Shown here: positions 26,012 to 36,939 of the stretch, one piece after another
Layout: each line of letters begins with the position of its first letter
Numbering within the stretch: the first letter of the stretch is position 1
NCBI GenBank assembly: GCA_963978895.1
Contig: OZ022243.1
Span: forward strand, 6,070,182 to 6,134,181
Direction: 5' to 3'
Length of the DNA: 64,000 bases
Origin: Erpobdella octoculata
Lineage: Eukaryota > Annelida > Clitellata > Hirudinida > Erpobdellidae
Position numbers and translations under genes: made by a program
The notes under the pieces: model-generated
The model's input: the letters and a program-made list of their open reading frames with translations, nothing else
Told to the model about the DNA's origin: nothing
Databases searched by the model: none

Positions 26012-27424
26012 TGGCCTGATGGCGTACGTGTTAACTAGTGTGAATGTGTAGAACATGTCATTGAATAAAACGGGTTTATACTGAAAATTTTTCAGTAATT
26101 TGTTTTTTTTTGTTTTTGGATTTTTTCAATCAGTGATGAAAATCAAATATAAAAAAATTCAATACTATTAAGTTAAAAACAATCAGTTTAAGTTCTTAAT
26201 CGGCAGTGTCTAATTATATTCAATTGTTCATTTAAAATAAAAAAATCTTTTAAGAAACCTTCTATGAATAATTTTATTGGTACTACTAGTACAAATATTA
26301 AGGAGAAGCACTAAACCACCCGTGGACCGGCAAATCGTTTTCGGGTGGTTCGAATTTTGCCGGTGTTTTGGTTGTTGCTGTAAAACTAGAGATGAAGGAT
26401 TTTTTTAAAATTTAGTTATTTATTATTTTATTTTACGATTGCAGCGCCACCTTTTTATAAATTATATAATTGCTAAATAACTTTTAATATTAATTAAATT
26501 ATTATTATAAAAATTTAAATTAAATTAAAAAAAATAATTATATAATTATTTCTTAATGTTAAATATAAATTAATTTACCATAGATAGCAGATCGTCACAC
26601 AAAAACGTCTTACACAGACATGGGCTATTATATATATATATATATAATATATATATATTTTTTATGTTGTTACATTTGTACTTAATGAATTTAAATTTTA
26701 TTTTAATTGTATTTTAATTCCTTTTAATTAGTTGTACCTTTTACCATTTAGTCACTGCATTTTATTTTTAAAAAAGTTAAACGGCTCTGAAGATGGCAAA
26801 ATTTGCCGAAATAGATCTATAAGCCTATAAGATTATGGAGTTTGTGTTTGATAATAAATTATTTTTAAACCGATTTAGACTATTGGAAAAAATTAAAAAT
26901 AAAATCGATTCAGCCAAGTGTGCCACTTTTTTACCAATGCTTTTATTAACTCGTCGGCTCTGTTTCTCTGTCTGTTTCTCTGTCTGTTTCTCTGTCTGTT
27001 TCAAATCTTGCAATCAATTTTTGAGTCACTTCCTGTTGATAGATTTTTTTCAAATTTTGCATACATGCTCAAGATAGAAGACAATGCAATATTCAATTAT
27101 TAGTTTTACAATAAGTCAATTAATTTAGTTAATTTTCTTGAGGATTTTATCGAGGGGTTTCTTGAGGGTTTTCTTGAGGGTTTTCTTGAGGGTTTTCTTG
27201 ACCACAAAACGCTAACCGACTGGCAGACTATTTTACCAAGTTAACACGAACCACACTCACTGACCGCGATTCTCAAGCGTGTACGAAATTTTCATGAAAA
27301 TAGTTGAGATATTTAAATTCGATGCTTTTTGATGATATTTTTATTTGTGTTTTAATTACATATAAGAGCATTGGTTTTAAAAATTCGTTTTTAATTTACT
27401 TGTTTCAATCGAGTTTGCTTAAAA

Positions 27425-27462
<38 letters not shown>

Positions 27463-27829
27463 AGTAAGCCTACAAGTGATGAAGTAACAACATGTTCACA
27501 AAAGTATTTTCTAAGATCAAAGCATCACCGCCAATATAATATCATGTGTGTGCGTAAGTGTTTGAATGAAAGAAAATTTCATTTCATATGAATACAACTG
27601 AAAGTTAAAAATTCCTCTTTTTTCTTCAACCAGCTGTTTTTTTGCATTTCCAAATTAGCTATTAAATCTTTTTTTTATTCATTCATGCCATCCATCAATC
27701 AATCATCCGTACATTCATTCATTCATTCGCTTTCTTGTTCAATCAATCACTTAGCAACTGCGCTTTTGAAAATAGAACGACGCCAACATGTTAGCAACAA
27801 TTGTCAGTTCTTCATCCTCATCATCACTG

Positions 27830-27871
<42 letters not shown>

Positions 27872-27895
27872 CCACCATCATCATCATCGTCGTCG

Positions 27896-27936
<41 letters not shown>

Positions 27937-28005
27937 GTCATCGTAATCGTCGTCGTCGTCGTCGTCGTCATTGCCATCGTCATCGTCATCGTTATCGTCA
28001 TCGTT

Positions 28006-28059
<54 letters not shown>

Positions 28060-29189
28060 TTCATCATCATCATCATCATCACCATCATCACCACAACCAT
28101 CACTATCACCATCACCACCATCCATCATCATCATCACCACCACCACCAAAACCACCACCACCACCATCATAATCATCATTAGAAGCGAGACATTAGAATT
28201 TTAAGGTCATAGATTTTTAGTATTTGCATGTTATTTTATACACAGATGACTTCTGTTTATTTAATTTTAATAACTATTTAAAATTTTTGTTTAAACTTAG
28301 AAAAAATTAGAATACTCATATATTTCTTAAGTCAAAGATTATACAGAACTTACATTTCGTTGGTTTATTCAATTGTTTTGAAACGTTTTTTGATATATAT
28401 TAAAAATATTTCAATTCATTTTCTTAAATTCAATTTTGTCTCACAGCCATTCTTAATCAGATTCATAACATTTCCAATTTCCAGTGTTCCTACGGTGTGT
28501 GCGAAAAAACGAGAGAGCTCAATCTGAGAGCCATCGATGCGTTCGTGCAGGCCTGGCTGACGAAGACGAACCACGGTCGCGACAAGTTCCCGTGCTACTA
28601 TAACACCAGGGACCATAGCAGCGTCATCGCCCACAAGACCTACAGCGTCTCGGACGTCGTGCACGCCATGCTCTGGCCCTCACTGGTGGTCGTAGCGTGC
28701 GGCGTAATCTTCCTCAGACTTGAAATGCAACGCCGTCACTTGACCCTCTGCGGTCAGAAGCCGCTGAACGAAACGACCGCAAGCTTCCAAGCGGTTGCCA
28801 ACCACGGAGGAACTTACGCCAACCCCGACCAACGAGCGAGCAGTCCTCAGAAACATTCCAAACATAAACTTCTCGAGACTCCTTCGTCGTCGGGACACCA
28901 CCACCAGCTGTTGCGCGATCCGTTATCTTCCCACAACAAACACCACCGGAGAACGTCGGTCCAAGCGGAGCCGATGTCCGTGTACAAATCGCTGCCTTCT
29001 CTTCTGAGGGAAACAACTTCGAACGAACGGCGGGACGTCTACCATCCCCTCCTGTCGAGCCCTGACCACGTGAGACGTTCGGGCCACGTCGTTTCGCTGC
29101 TTGGCAGCCAGCAGAACAAAACGCTCAAGCAGATCAGCCAGCGCAGTGCCAGCGTGGACAAGTACACGACTGTCAACGTTCTGTTGTGA
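10475..29189 (+). CDS. Two-TM potassium-channel beta-subunit-like protein (KCNMB/TipE type), 2 exons
   Basis: Likely plasma-membrane accessory subunit of a BK or related channel. Exon 1 is 10475-10876 and exon 2 is 28485-29189, joined in phase 0 across a 17.6-kb intron (GTAATT donor, ttccaatttccag acceptor), giving 368 aa. TM1 is about residues 27-50 and TM2 about 190-212. The loop between them has eight cysteines (64, 78, 81, 96, 103, 135, 140, 171) and an N-glycosylation site at N68. The match to KCNMB proteins is best around CSYGVCE, FPCYYN, VIAHKTY and [10 protein letters not shown] before TM2. Insect TipE-like proteins share this topology, so subfamily is open. The ~155-residue C-terminal tail, rich in Ser, Thr and His, is longer than in the vertebrate family. 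The exon-1 frame runs on into TA and ACAT repeats, but that is intron. Convergent with the eag gene, stops 0.69 kb apart. Confidence 0.85.
10898..10977. repeat. (TA)n microsatellite at the start of the intron
   Basis: Nearly pure TA dinucleotide, about 70 bp, starting about 20 bases after the exon-1 donor. Confidence 0.95.
11071..11581. repeat. (ACAT)n microsatellite, ~510 bp
   Basis: About 127 copies of ACAT with only a tgcatac and a ccttc interruption near 11198-11220. Long Thr-Tyr-Ile-His and Met-Tyr-Val-Cys open frames across it are repeat artefacts. Confidence 0.97.
11705..11803. repeat. 21-bp tandem repeat
   Basis: Unit acaactataatctataatta plus one base, repeated about four times and then decaying. 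Intronic. Confidence 0.85.
11930..13178 (+). mobile_element. hAT element A with GGGTTC subterminal arrays and intact 8-bp duplication
   Basis: Bounded by perfect 17-bp inverted repeats (TAGGGATGTCACGGGTA) and flanked by identical 8-bp duplications ctagttat at 11922-11929 and 13179-13186. Both ends carry tandem blocks rich in GGGTTC. On the left the units are about 36 bp (11960-12170). On the right they are about 30 bp and include gggtatcaagttttcacatt (12890-13150). The motif is in the same orientation at both ends. The interior keeps only the transposase C-terminus (12534-12725). At 1249 bp it is an internally deleted copy, sitting in the beta-subunit intron. Confidence 0.93.
12534..12725 (+). 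pseudogene. hAT transposase C-terminal dimerisation domain remnant
   Basis: An open frame of 63 codons plus stop reads [20 protein letters not shown], continues through [16 protein letters not shown], and ends [15 protein letters not shown]. This is the conserved dimerisation domain of hAT transposases (WW near the start, P.T..PSE.LFS, R..L....AE). The upstream catalytic domain is missing between the left subterminal repeats and this block, so the element cannot encode a working transposase. Confidence 0.9.
13494..15215. repeat. (TCAC)n satellite-like array, 1.7 kb
   Basis: About 1617 bp of uninterrupted TCAC (roughly 404 copies, to 15111), then a short CGCT and CACC variant patch, then about 50 bp more of TCAC. 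The 609-residue Thr-His-Ser-Leu frame is an artefact of the repeat. It lies inside the beta-subunit intron, just right of hAT element A. Confidence 0.98.
15216..18654. other. AT-rich intron sequence, no gene seen
   Basis: No conserved coding block on either strand. Contains short TG-rich (17078-17110) and TTGT/TCTG-rich (18330-18400) patches and a small tatgatattattatt repeat near 18180-18255. Confidence 0.5.
18663..20066 (-). mobile_element. hAT element B with TTCAG subterminal arrays and intact 8-bp duplication
   Basis: Inverted ends TAGGGTTGTTACAGTT (left, and right when reversed) are flanked by identical duplications gtcccaag at 18655-18662 and 20067-20074. Both ends are packed with gattcagtttcagtttcagt-type repeats. 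The transposase remnant lies on the minus strand, opposite to the host gene. Size 1404 bp, internally deleted. Its end resembles that of element A (TAGGGNTGTNAC), so the two families are related. Confidence 0.93.
19075..19758 (-). pseudogene. hAT transposase N-terminal remnant with BED zinc finger
   Basis: It starts at ATG 19758 ([19 protein letters not shown]). After about 50 codons the homology shifts by one frame and reads [18 protein letters not shown], then [12 protein letters not shown], which is a BED-type finger (CxxC...HxxxH). The frame from 19461 to 19075 reads [26 protein letters not shown], and SITTDG, the start of a hAT catalytic region. The sequence then breaks off, with only a short C-terminal-like piece near 18915-19000. 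The frameshift and deletion make it nonfunctional. Confidence 0.85.
20254..23570 (-). CDS. Candidate nested antisense gene, two terminal exons, unknown product
   Basis: Inside the beta-subunit intron, opposite strand. Exon 23371-23570 follows a strong acceptor (ttttttactctttcag), reads [18 protein letters not shown] through [19 protein letters not shown] and [14 protein letters not shown], and stops at a GTTAAG donor. Exon 20254-20361 follows an ag acceptor in matching phase 0, reads [18 protein letters not shown] and ends ASIRTVRNF then TAG. Codon use is mixed and more GC-rich than the flanks, as in the real genes here. I do not recognise the family. Upstream exons are not identified. DNA at 23600-23697 is also open in more than one frame (one frame reads [18 protein letters not shown]) and may add to it. 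hAT element B lies just beyond its 3' end. Confidence 0.4.
20362..23370. other. AT-rich intron sequence, one weak exon-like block
   Basis: Mostly featureless. On the plus strand, 22293-22440 follows a ccttcacag acceptor and reads [20 protein letters not shown] in an open frame of about 48 codons, but no suitable donor in phase with the beta-subunit exons was found. Probably chance or a remnant. Confidence 0.35.
23998..24145. repeat. ~44-bp tandem repeat
   Basis: Three and a half units of ttcatggttcagttcataag followed by acaacacttgttcacaaat, diverged by about 10%. Confidence 0.85.
24240..24600 (-). repeat. Dispersed repeat family R2 (CTAGT end), copy plus pyrimidine-rich body
   Basis: Starts atactagctttagttagg and continues acccggcgtttcccgggttt. 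The same end appears at 55436-55470 (atactagcttggcgtttctc) and, inverted, in the 60062-60658 copy (ccccgggc ... gctgggtcagctagt). The following ~250 bp are T/C-rich. The class is uncertain. Confidence 0.6.
25168..25556 (+). pseudogene. Decayed coding-like segment of unknown origin
   Basis: The plus strand starts ATG and reads [20 protein letters not shown] for about 54 codons to a stop. After frame changes, Lys/Glu-rich coding-like text follows ([35 protein letters not shown]). It looks like a broken coiled-coil protein, possibly from a transposon. No family was recognised. Confidence 0.3.
25595..25795. repeat. (GAAC/GAAT)n tetranucleotide array
   Basis: Alternating gaac and gaat units with a few gcat and aaac variants over about 200 bp. 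Open frames across it are artefacts. Confidence 0.95.
25933..26010. repeat. (TG)n microsatellite
   Basis: Nearly pure TG with occasional C and A changes. Confidence 0.95.
26011..27132. other. AT-rich intron sequence, no gene seen
   Basis: Includes a (TA)n patch at 26629-26660 and a small tgtttctctgtc triple repeat near 26955-27000. Nothing coding is recognisable. Confidence 0.5.
27133..27200. repeat. 12-bp tandem repeat (TTTTCTTGAGGG)
   Basis: About five units, the last three identical. Intronic. Confidence 0.9.
27806..28175. repeat. (TCA/TCG/CCA)n trinucleotide array
   Basis: About 370 bp of TCA with blocks of TCG, GTCATC and ACC variants. Every frame is open as homopolymer-like peptides, so none is a gene. 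It lies about 310 bp before exon 2 of the beta-subunit gene. Confidence 0.95.
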
Positions 29190-29436
29190 CGATGCATTCT
29201 TGTTTCTTTTGTGAATATGTCTGCGTGCGTATATCTGTGTGTGTGTCTGTCTGTGTGTGTGTTTCATTGATGTTGTGGTGTTGTTGTTTTGCGCCTGTTT
29301 GAAATCTTTTAAGACAAGAGAAGTGTTTGCATATTTTGCTTCATCAATGTAACATCCGCCAACTAAAACATAACATGCACTTTTTTTTCTTTTTTTAAAT
29401 GAACTTTTTATCTAGAAAATTTTTTTTTCGTGAAAA

Positions 29437-29442
29437 AATAAA
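29437..29442 (+). terminator. Polyadenylation signal of the beta-subunit gene
   Basis: AATAAA about 250 bases after the stop codon, in an A-rich stretch. Placement is consistent with the 3' end lying before the convergent eag stop at 29877. Confidence 0.5.
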
Positions 29443-29876
29443 AAATAATGAAACTAAAAGAAGAATTTTCATTTGAAAACGCAAATATCAATTTCACGAC
29501 AGAACTGATATCATTCTGAATCCCATCACGTGGCTAAGCTAATTTAGAAACCCGATTCTCCAGATGACTCGAATTGTTTGCTATTTCGAAACACGATCTC
29601 ACGAAAATTTCCATTTTTTAATTGGAAAATTTGGAAATGAACAAAAAATTTTTTTATGTAGGCCCGCAGAAATACGTTTAACAGAAATGGCAGCATCTGA
29701 GATTTTGGATGTACAAACTAAAAACATTTCAAATCGCATAGTGCGGGAAAATGACGAAACTAGATGTTTTCCACTTCTGAGAGGCTACTTAAGCGCAACG
29801 ATAAAAATTCTAAAAGCATATTATTCAAGTATAATTTTGAGATGTTTTCTTCGAACACGTCAAAAAATATTCGTCT

Positions 29877-32800
29877 TTAAAGCAGATCAAGATCTTCATA
29901 AATTGGCAGCGTTGTTGATTCCATCTTCTCCTCTTCAAGTTCGCTTTCGATTTTCTTATTTTCTCCAGATGTTTCGTGACTATCAAAACCTAAATTTTCA
30001 AAACTATTTTCAACATTTTCGATTCTAGAAAATTCAATTTTACCGATTTTTTTTGTCTCTTCTGCCAGCAAAACGTTTTTTGTAGCACTGGCATTAGATT
30101 TCTGAGCTTTATCATGGTCGATAAAATTAGCATCCTGCTTGCTGCGTTCCAGTGCTTCGATAACGAATTCGATATTCTTTTCAACTTCCAGCATTCGAGA
30201 AAGCATTTTTTCTCTTTCACTCTTCATGTCGTTTCTCAATTTCGAAAGAACCTCGACAAGGTTTTCTTTGTCCTCTGAACTGAGCGGAGATTTCAAAACC
30301 TTTCCAGATTCAAGCAGAATCACTTTCTGATTCACATTCGCTTCACTTTTCTTCAATAAACTTTTAGACTCTGTTTTATCTTTGTCGTTCGCTACTAGTT
30401 CGTTCAGTTTAGTTTCTGTTCTTGATGGTTTCTGCCAAGTTGACGTCGACGAGTTGAACTTGTTGATGAAATTCTCCTTCTCAGGATTGGTCATTTTGCC
30501 CAAATCCTTTGCAACCATAAAGCCGTTATCTTTCAGATTATTAGAAACCTGTTGTTGTTGTTGATGTTGATTCTCTAAAACTTCGTTTGCAACTTTTTGC
30601 TGAGAATTTCTTGGGAACGTTTGCAAGTGGAAAACATTCTCGTGTCCGGGCACGACGGAACTGATTGAGTTACGCGTTCTTCCTTGCTCGTTGATTTTCT
30701 CTTTTCCATTTTGATGGTTGTCGACGTGGTTGTTGAAGTCGAGTTTGAAATTGCCGCTGTTGTGTCTTTTCAAGCGAGACATCAGCAGCTTGCTGAGCGG
30801 CTGGGTTTTGGTGGTTTTCTTTTGAAGTTCGTCTCTTTCTTTGTACTCTTTCTCTTTCTTTACGTCTTCGATTTTTCTGAAAATGAACTTTTAAAACCAA
30901 CATGAAAATAAAATTTAGTCTTTTTCTCAAAATTATTGCATAAAGTTGTTATAAGAATGAACGCGAGGGAAAATCATATAGAAAAATTGCTTACTCTACT
31001 TCGGAGGTTGCAGGTAAATATGAGATTCCTGGAAAAAGACTGAGCGAACGCTTGATGGAAATTGAGAATTTGATGGAGATGGTCTCTCGAAATGACATGC
31101 AGATCACAATACGTCAAACACCTGACTGAAGCTGTGCATTGTGCAATAGCTTCCCTGTAGTGGGGATCACCGAAAACATCTCCACGTCCTTTAAATAGCG
31201 AAAACTGGTTTTTTTTCTCCACTTATAGATTTATTTCTCTTATTTGACAGTTAAGCTACAAAAATTAGCGATATTTTAGATAAATTTCAATTTATTTAAT
31301 AAATCTTAAACTGCTCTATTTAACTTCAAATTCAAACTTTATTAAACAAAATAAAAATTATTATTATTTCAAACCAATTGTTTTATAAATAAGTTGTGAT
31401 ACTTAAACTACTCTATTTACATTAAAAATTAAACTTTATAAGTGGAACTAAAATGCAACCTAGAATGGCAATAATTTCATCATCTTGAACTACTTCAAGC
31501 GATCCAGATGCCACAAAACTGATTCCACTGAGACTTTCACCCTGATGGCAAATGACGTCACCAGGGGCACTGTGCATCATGGTGAAATGAACAGCAAGGG
31601 CTCTCAAACAGGCCTCACTGGCCAATCTGAAAGCGGGATTTTCTTCAAATACTCTCCTGTTAAGATGGATGCAGATGTCTGCTCGCATATCGTTCGGACA
31701 ATAACTCAGCACCTGTGAAGTTTCAATCCAGTTTTTAAGAGAATCGCTGGTTTACTTTCGATTTTCACAAAAACCTCAAAATTTATTTATTTTTTAAACT
31801 TATAAACGATTTACTATGGAATATTGAAGCAGCCAAGTTTTAAGTCAGAATCTTTTAAAATCAATCAAATGAAAAATATTATTAAAATTAATTTAACTGT
31901 GTTTTTAGAAAAAAAAGTACCACAGACATGACAGGTTAAAAATAAATTTTTTTCTTTTTTTATTATAAATATTTATAGAAAAAAAAGTAAAAGAAAACAT
32001 AAAAAATATTGCTATTCATCTATCAGTACCTTGGTCTGGTCAACGCCTTTATTGACAGTCCAAGTGGAAATGACATAGTCAAGAACTCTTTCTTTCAACA
32101 AAATTGGGACGTTATTATTTTTCATGAATTCTTTTATGTTGTTTATCATTTCATGGTACCTCCCCGTTGCCATGTACAACTGCTGGAATAACGTCGTCAC
32201 GTTTCCAAATATGGAAGCGTACAAAATAGCTGCCACAAACGTTTAGTAAATTAATATTGCAAAATTTTAAAAAACATTTTATTATTTCAATAAAGTAATT
32301 TCAGTTACGGCTTGAGTCCCGTAGAACAAGCAATACAATTTACTTATTATATACAAAAATCTTGCTTAGTTTATGCAAAACTTAGTTAGCGATAAAACGG
32401 AATAAAGTAAACAAAACCTCCAAAAATCATAATGAGAGAACAGAAGAATTTTTCCAAAACTGTTGTTGCCGCAACATTTCCAAATCCAACGCTTGTGATG
32501 CAAGTCAGAGTAAAATACAGAGCTGTTATGTAAGCCATGAAATTGGTTGGACCACCTGTCAGGTTGTAGTTATGTCCGATGTCGAAATATTGAGGAAAAG
32601 TACTGTTATCATCATCGATATCTGACCACAAGATAGGAAAGGTTGATGTAATGGTTGAAGAATTTCTAACGAAGGTGATGGTAAAGTTTTGACCGGTGTC
32701 AACCGAAAGTCCAAACAGCCAGCTACCCGTGTTAAGACACTCGAAGACTTCATAGTGGCCGATCGCAAACCAGATACACGCACACCAATGGGAAACCAGA

Positions 32801-35080
32801 AGAAAAGACATTATAAGAAGAATCAGGACAGCCTGTCCGTACTCTGCGTAGCGGTCCATGGCACGTGCTATTCGCACTAATCTAAATAGACGGACTAGTT
32901 TCAAAAGATGCGCTGAACTCTGTAATGTGAGTATTATTATATTTAGAGAAAATAATAAAAAATGAGTTTCAATAAAAAATACAATAAAAAATAAATCACG
33001 CAAATAGAGACATTGCAATTAGACCTGATTGAAATAAGGTATGGCATAGAGTACATCGTAAGGGAGTGACGATAGAAGATCAACTGCAAACCACGACTTG
33101 AAGTACTGACGTCTGATCGCATCGGGTCTTGCAATGACCTGCCCAGTACAATCCACAAAAGTGGTGTGCAAGTTGAGAATGACGTCAAGAAAAAAGAAAA
33201 CATCAACAACATTGTCGATGACCAAAAGCGTCAAATCATCTGCTGGAGCTCCAAGATTAAATGCAGCTGTGTATGGAACAATCATGGCCGTCTTAATTGT
33301 AAGAGCCAGAATGATCCATTCCCAGATGTTTCTGAAGCCAGAATAATGGAGAAGAATCTGAGGAAGAGTTTTCGGTGGTTCTTGACGGTATTGCGGAATA
33401 GATTCTTCGTCGAAGTGGAAAATCTGAGAGAAAAATTAAAACTGTTTTAAAGAGTTTTATTAGTATTTTAAGCAATTACATTGAAATTGTTAATTAAAAT
33501 AAGAAATAATTTATATTCTGTTTCCGTTTATACTCATAATGCTTTAGGTGACATGTTAAAATGTCATAACATGAGTTACATGTTTAATTGTCACAGCTTT
33601 TGAAGCCATAATTTTATTTAGTGGTTATTGTATTTGCGATGAATTAATTTTAAAATGTTTAATATTTATTTTTATTCAAATATTAAATAAACAACAGTCT
33701 GAAAAATTTTCAAGATAAACAAACTAATAAACAAATTTAAATTATTATTATTATTATCATCATCATCATAATTTACTTAAATGAATAATTATAGATTTAA
33801 TAGCTCATCTTAAAAAATGTTGGTTAGCATGTGCGTCTCCATTCATTCTAACCGGAGCGACTTTGTTGTGTTTTTTGAAGCCCACGAAGTTAACGAAGGA
33901 AAGAAAAAAAGAATGAAACGGTTTTGTTTGAGTATCTTTATCTTCCACGTCCATGTTTGCCACAAACGAATTCAAGGCTAAAAGTAGAATAAAAAAGAGC
34001 AAATGTTTATTTTTGTTCGTTGTCATTTAAAAGAATCTTAGAAATTTAAGTTCTTAATTCACTTACATCTTTCGCTGCTGAAGTTTGATGACATGCTGCT
34101 GACGTCGCAGAAGAAAATAAGATTGAGTACGATCTGTTCATCTGCATTGTGTATCGGTGCTGTGTGGATCATCAAGCACAGCGGTCCACCGAGATCTTCA
34201 ATCGTACAAATCGAATAAACTTCTTACAGATTAATCGAATTTTGAATTTATAAAGCAATAAATGTAGTTTGAAAAAAGAAGTTTAGTTGTTGTCGATGAT
34301 GTCGAAAGTAGAAGACATCGAGAATACATATATCAAGTAATAAGAAAAAAAATAATAAATAATTTCATAGAACAGGCTTTATTGAGAAAACAAAACGATT
34401 CTCGGTACAGCAGATGGAGATATAAAAAAACTTCTACCTTCGTTCGACTAGCGACCAAAGGTGAAATTTTTGACAAAATAAATTACTTTATATATTCTTA
34501 TTCAAAAGTTTTGTATAATAACAACTGTGCAATAAATAGACATAAAAAAACAACAAAATGATAATTAGTAGACTAACTGTTCTTCCTGTACATGACCATA
34601 ACGAAACGTTGCTTTGTTGCAGATGTGACGGCCTGCGAAAGTCTCCACTTTGATTCTTCCGTTGTCGACATTCCGTACATGAATCTGCACAGTCCACTCT
34701 TTTGGAGGACTTCTGACTGCGTAAAACCCGTCAGTCTGGTGAAACCGTCGCTGCAGTAAACAATCGGATATTCCAGTATCCTGGCGTTCGTCAGTAGGAA
34801 GTAGTCATCTGCAGATTTACATGAAGTTATAAACAATGTTAATCAAATAATTGCCTGCTGTTTAGTCGATACTGAGTATGAATATAATAAAAGTGCCATA
34901 GTCATTTTTTGTGATTATAAAGATTTTTATTGCATCTTGTAAATAATTTTTATAATTTCAAACAACAATAATTTTTTCTTAAACTGATCAATAGCAAATC
35001 TTACTATCTCCGATACAGTTGTTTATAATACTTTCCAGGAAAGTATTCTGAGGAGCTACCAGACCTCTACGATTCGGCAT
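29877..35080 (-). CDS. eag: Voltage-gated potassium channel, EAG (Kv10/KCNH1-5) subfamily, complete, 10 exons
   Basis: Pore-forming alpha subunit, assembling as a tetramer in the plasma membrane. Exons: 35005-35080, 34578-34808, 34067-34195, 33853-33977, 33025-33423, 32418-32919, 32030-32229, 31460-31712, 30995-31188, 29877-30887. All phases match, giving 1039 aa. The N-terminus [15 protein letters not shown] and PAS domain (about 14-135, [15 protein letters not shown]) are eag-like. S1 is ~219-238, S2 ~253-272, S3 ~297-312, and S4 from 321 ([13 protein letters not shown]). The selectivity filter SVGFGN is at 463-468, followed by S6 and C-linker ([16 protein letters not shown]). The cyclic-nucleotide-binding homology domain (~555-690) reads [18 protein letters not shown] and [10 protein letters not shown]. 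The tail has a predicted coiled coil (~906-953). The S5-pore linker is long, with four N-glycosylation sites (398, 406, 425, 439). Close family match throughout. Confidence 0.95.
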
Positions 35081-36284
35081 CTTTTCGGATTGATGGAAAA
35101 TAATCTTGCAGCATCTTCTCCTTTGCCCACCTGGTGCTAAATAGAGAATATCTGCTTGTATCTATGGAAACAGAGTTCTTTTGCGACAGCCGAAGCCGAC
35201 ATAGCAAGCACACCTGTTGTTTTTTATTCCTCTCGGTGTTCTGTCAAATGATGGTTTAAAAAAGCTTTAATTACGGTGACAGGTGTACAGAGTCACGATA
35301 AATTAATTCAAGCAACTTCTCATGATGGTTTTAATGATACATTTTAATAAACATCATTTTAATAGACAGGATTAGACGGTCACTTACGTGGACAAAAAAT
35401 TAAGGAACATAAAAGGTAGATAAAATAATTTTTTAGACAATAAGTGACACATAAGACAAAACGATAAAATAATCTAAAAAAGAATACACAAAAAATCAAA
35501 GGTTTTTCAGAAAACCAACTAACAGTTTTACAACAAGTTTTAAATTTGACAAATCTATGCATTGCTTCTATTTTGTTAGGTCGTTAGGAGCTATTTGGCA
35601 CAGTAGGCAGGTGGGTAGACTTGGACACAGTTGATAAAATTTTAACAAGACGTTTCACGGTGAAAATTATCTGCAAAATAAATTGCCAGGAGTCTATATA
35701 CGAAATTAATCCCGATTAAGTGAATCATGACTAATGCTTTCATTTACTTAATTGAATTAATTTAGTATTGTAACTAATGTCTAGTGTCACTCTCCAGCCA
35801 AGCTTTGAATATGACATTGAAAATATGCTTGCAATTATTTGAAATAAATATAGTCTAAAACTTAATTTCAAGTAGAATAAGAAATAAATTGCAAATAAAT
35901 ATTTTTTGATCAAATATATTTACAATGAACATGCTGGCATTGGCATTTTATTTCACAAATTAAACTGATAAAGTTTTTGTTTACTGCAGGCGTTTTTCGA
36001 ATTGGTTCAAAACATTCTACACCAACTTTGTACTAGAAAACACAGCATCTTATCGGACATTTACAAACTGTTCACAGGTCACATGATCTCACATGCAATC
36101 TGTTCAGAGGCCACACGATTTCACATACACTTTATTAACTCAAATTTTCCGGTCACTAATTGCACAATTAAAATATCATTTAATAAATATAACTTCCAAT
36201 TTCCCAACAATTTATATTGTTTTATTTAGAACAAAAATGTTTTTTTCAAACTGACGCTTTTTTCAATCCTTTATATTAACTTCG
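35081..36284. other. Upstream region of eag and intergenic DNA
   Basis: The first ~160 bases left of the ATG (to ~35240) are less AT-rich and probably include 5' UTR. No TATA box stands out. The remainder is AT-rich with no supported gene. Confidence 0.45.
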
Positions 36285-36540
36285 CTTTTCTGTCTGTCTG
36301 TCTGTCTGTCCGTCTGTCTTTCTGTCTGAATGAACACAAATCCATTACCCGTCGTCCAATCGATCTGAAATTTGGTCCATAAACTCGTGAGGACCAACCA
36401 TTAATTTTAAGATGTTCACGCTAAAAAAAATTGAACGCTCAGCTTAAAAATCTATGCGTCGTGCTGTTGTGCGCTTGTGAAGATGGTGCGGTACAGCTTG
36501 AGCGCGGTTTCGAAGATTCGAGGAGAGATAGTGTGTGTTA
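36285..36540 (+). repeat. Dispersed repeat with (TCTG)n head
   Basis: A run of tctgtctgtc leads into ccattacccgtcgtccaatc and gatctgaaatttggtcc, a moderately GC-rich ~200-bp unit with no frame. The TCTG-headed layout resembles the head of the 60-kb R2 copy and 63490-63530, suggesting interspersed elements with the same kind of start. Confidence 0.5.
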
Positions 36541-36939
36541 TTAACTTTTTTAATACGTGATAATATTTTTTTAAATTGTTATTTATATTCAATCAATATT
36601 AAACTATAACATATCCAAATTTCATTAATCTGGCGTATAACATTTTAATTACTAGTTGTTTCCTGGGAAGGCAAGTTAAATGAAGCAGTTTGTTTGTTTG
36701 TTTAACATTCTGTGGGCTAATAAGCAGCTAGAGTCAAAAATATTTCCCACGGCACACGATCTAACGAATGTCTCAGCAGCTGGAAACAAGAAAAAATTTG
36801 CAGCTATCTCGTAAACTTTGATGATTACTTATCGTTATTTTATTTTTATTAATTTGCGATTTTCAACACGTCTAAACAAATAGTATAATATAACCATACT
36901 CCGGCAACCGATCTCGGTGTTTGTTTGTATAGAGTCTGA

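Noticed and set aside
27685..28204. Open frames of Ile/Val, Asp, His or Ser runs in all directions
   Set aside because: All are products of the TCA/TCG trinucleotide array.
28497..29267. Minus-strand frames opposite exon 2 of the beta-subunit gene
   Set aside because: Shadow frames of a GC-rich coding exon. The plus-strand frame carries the recognised family motifs.
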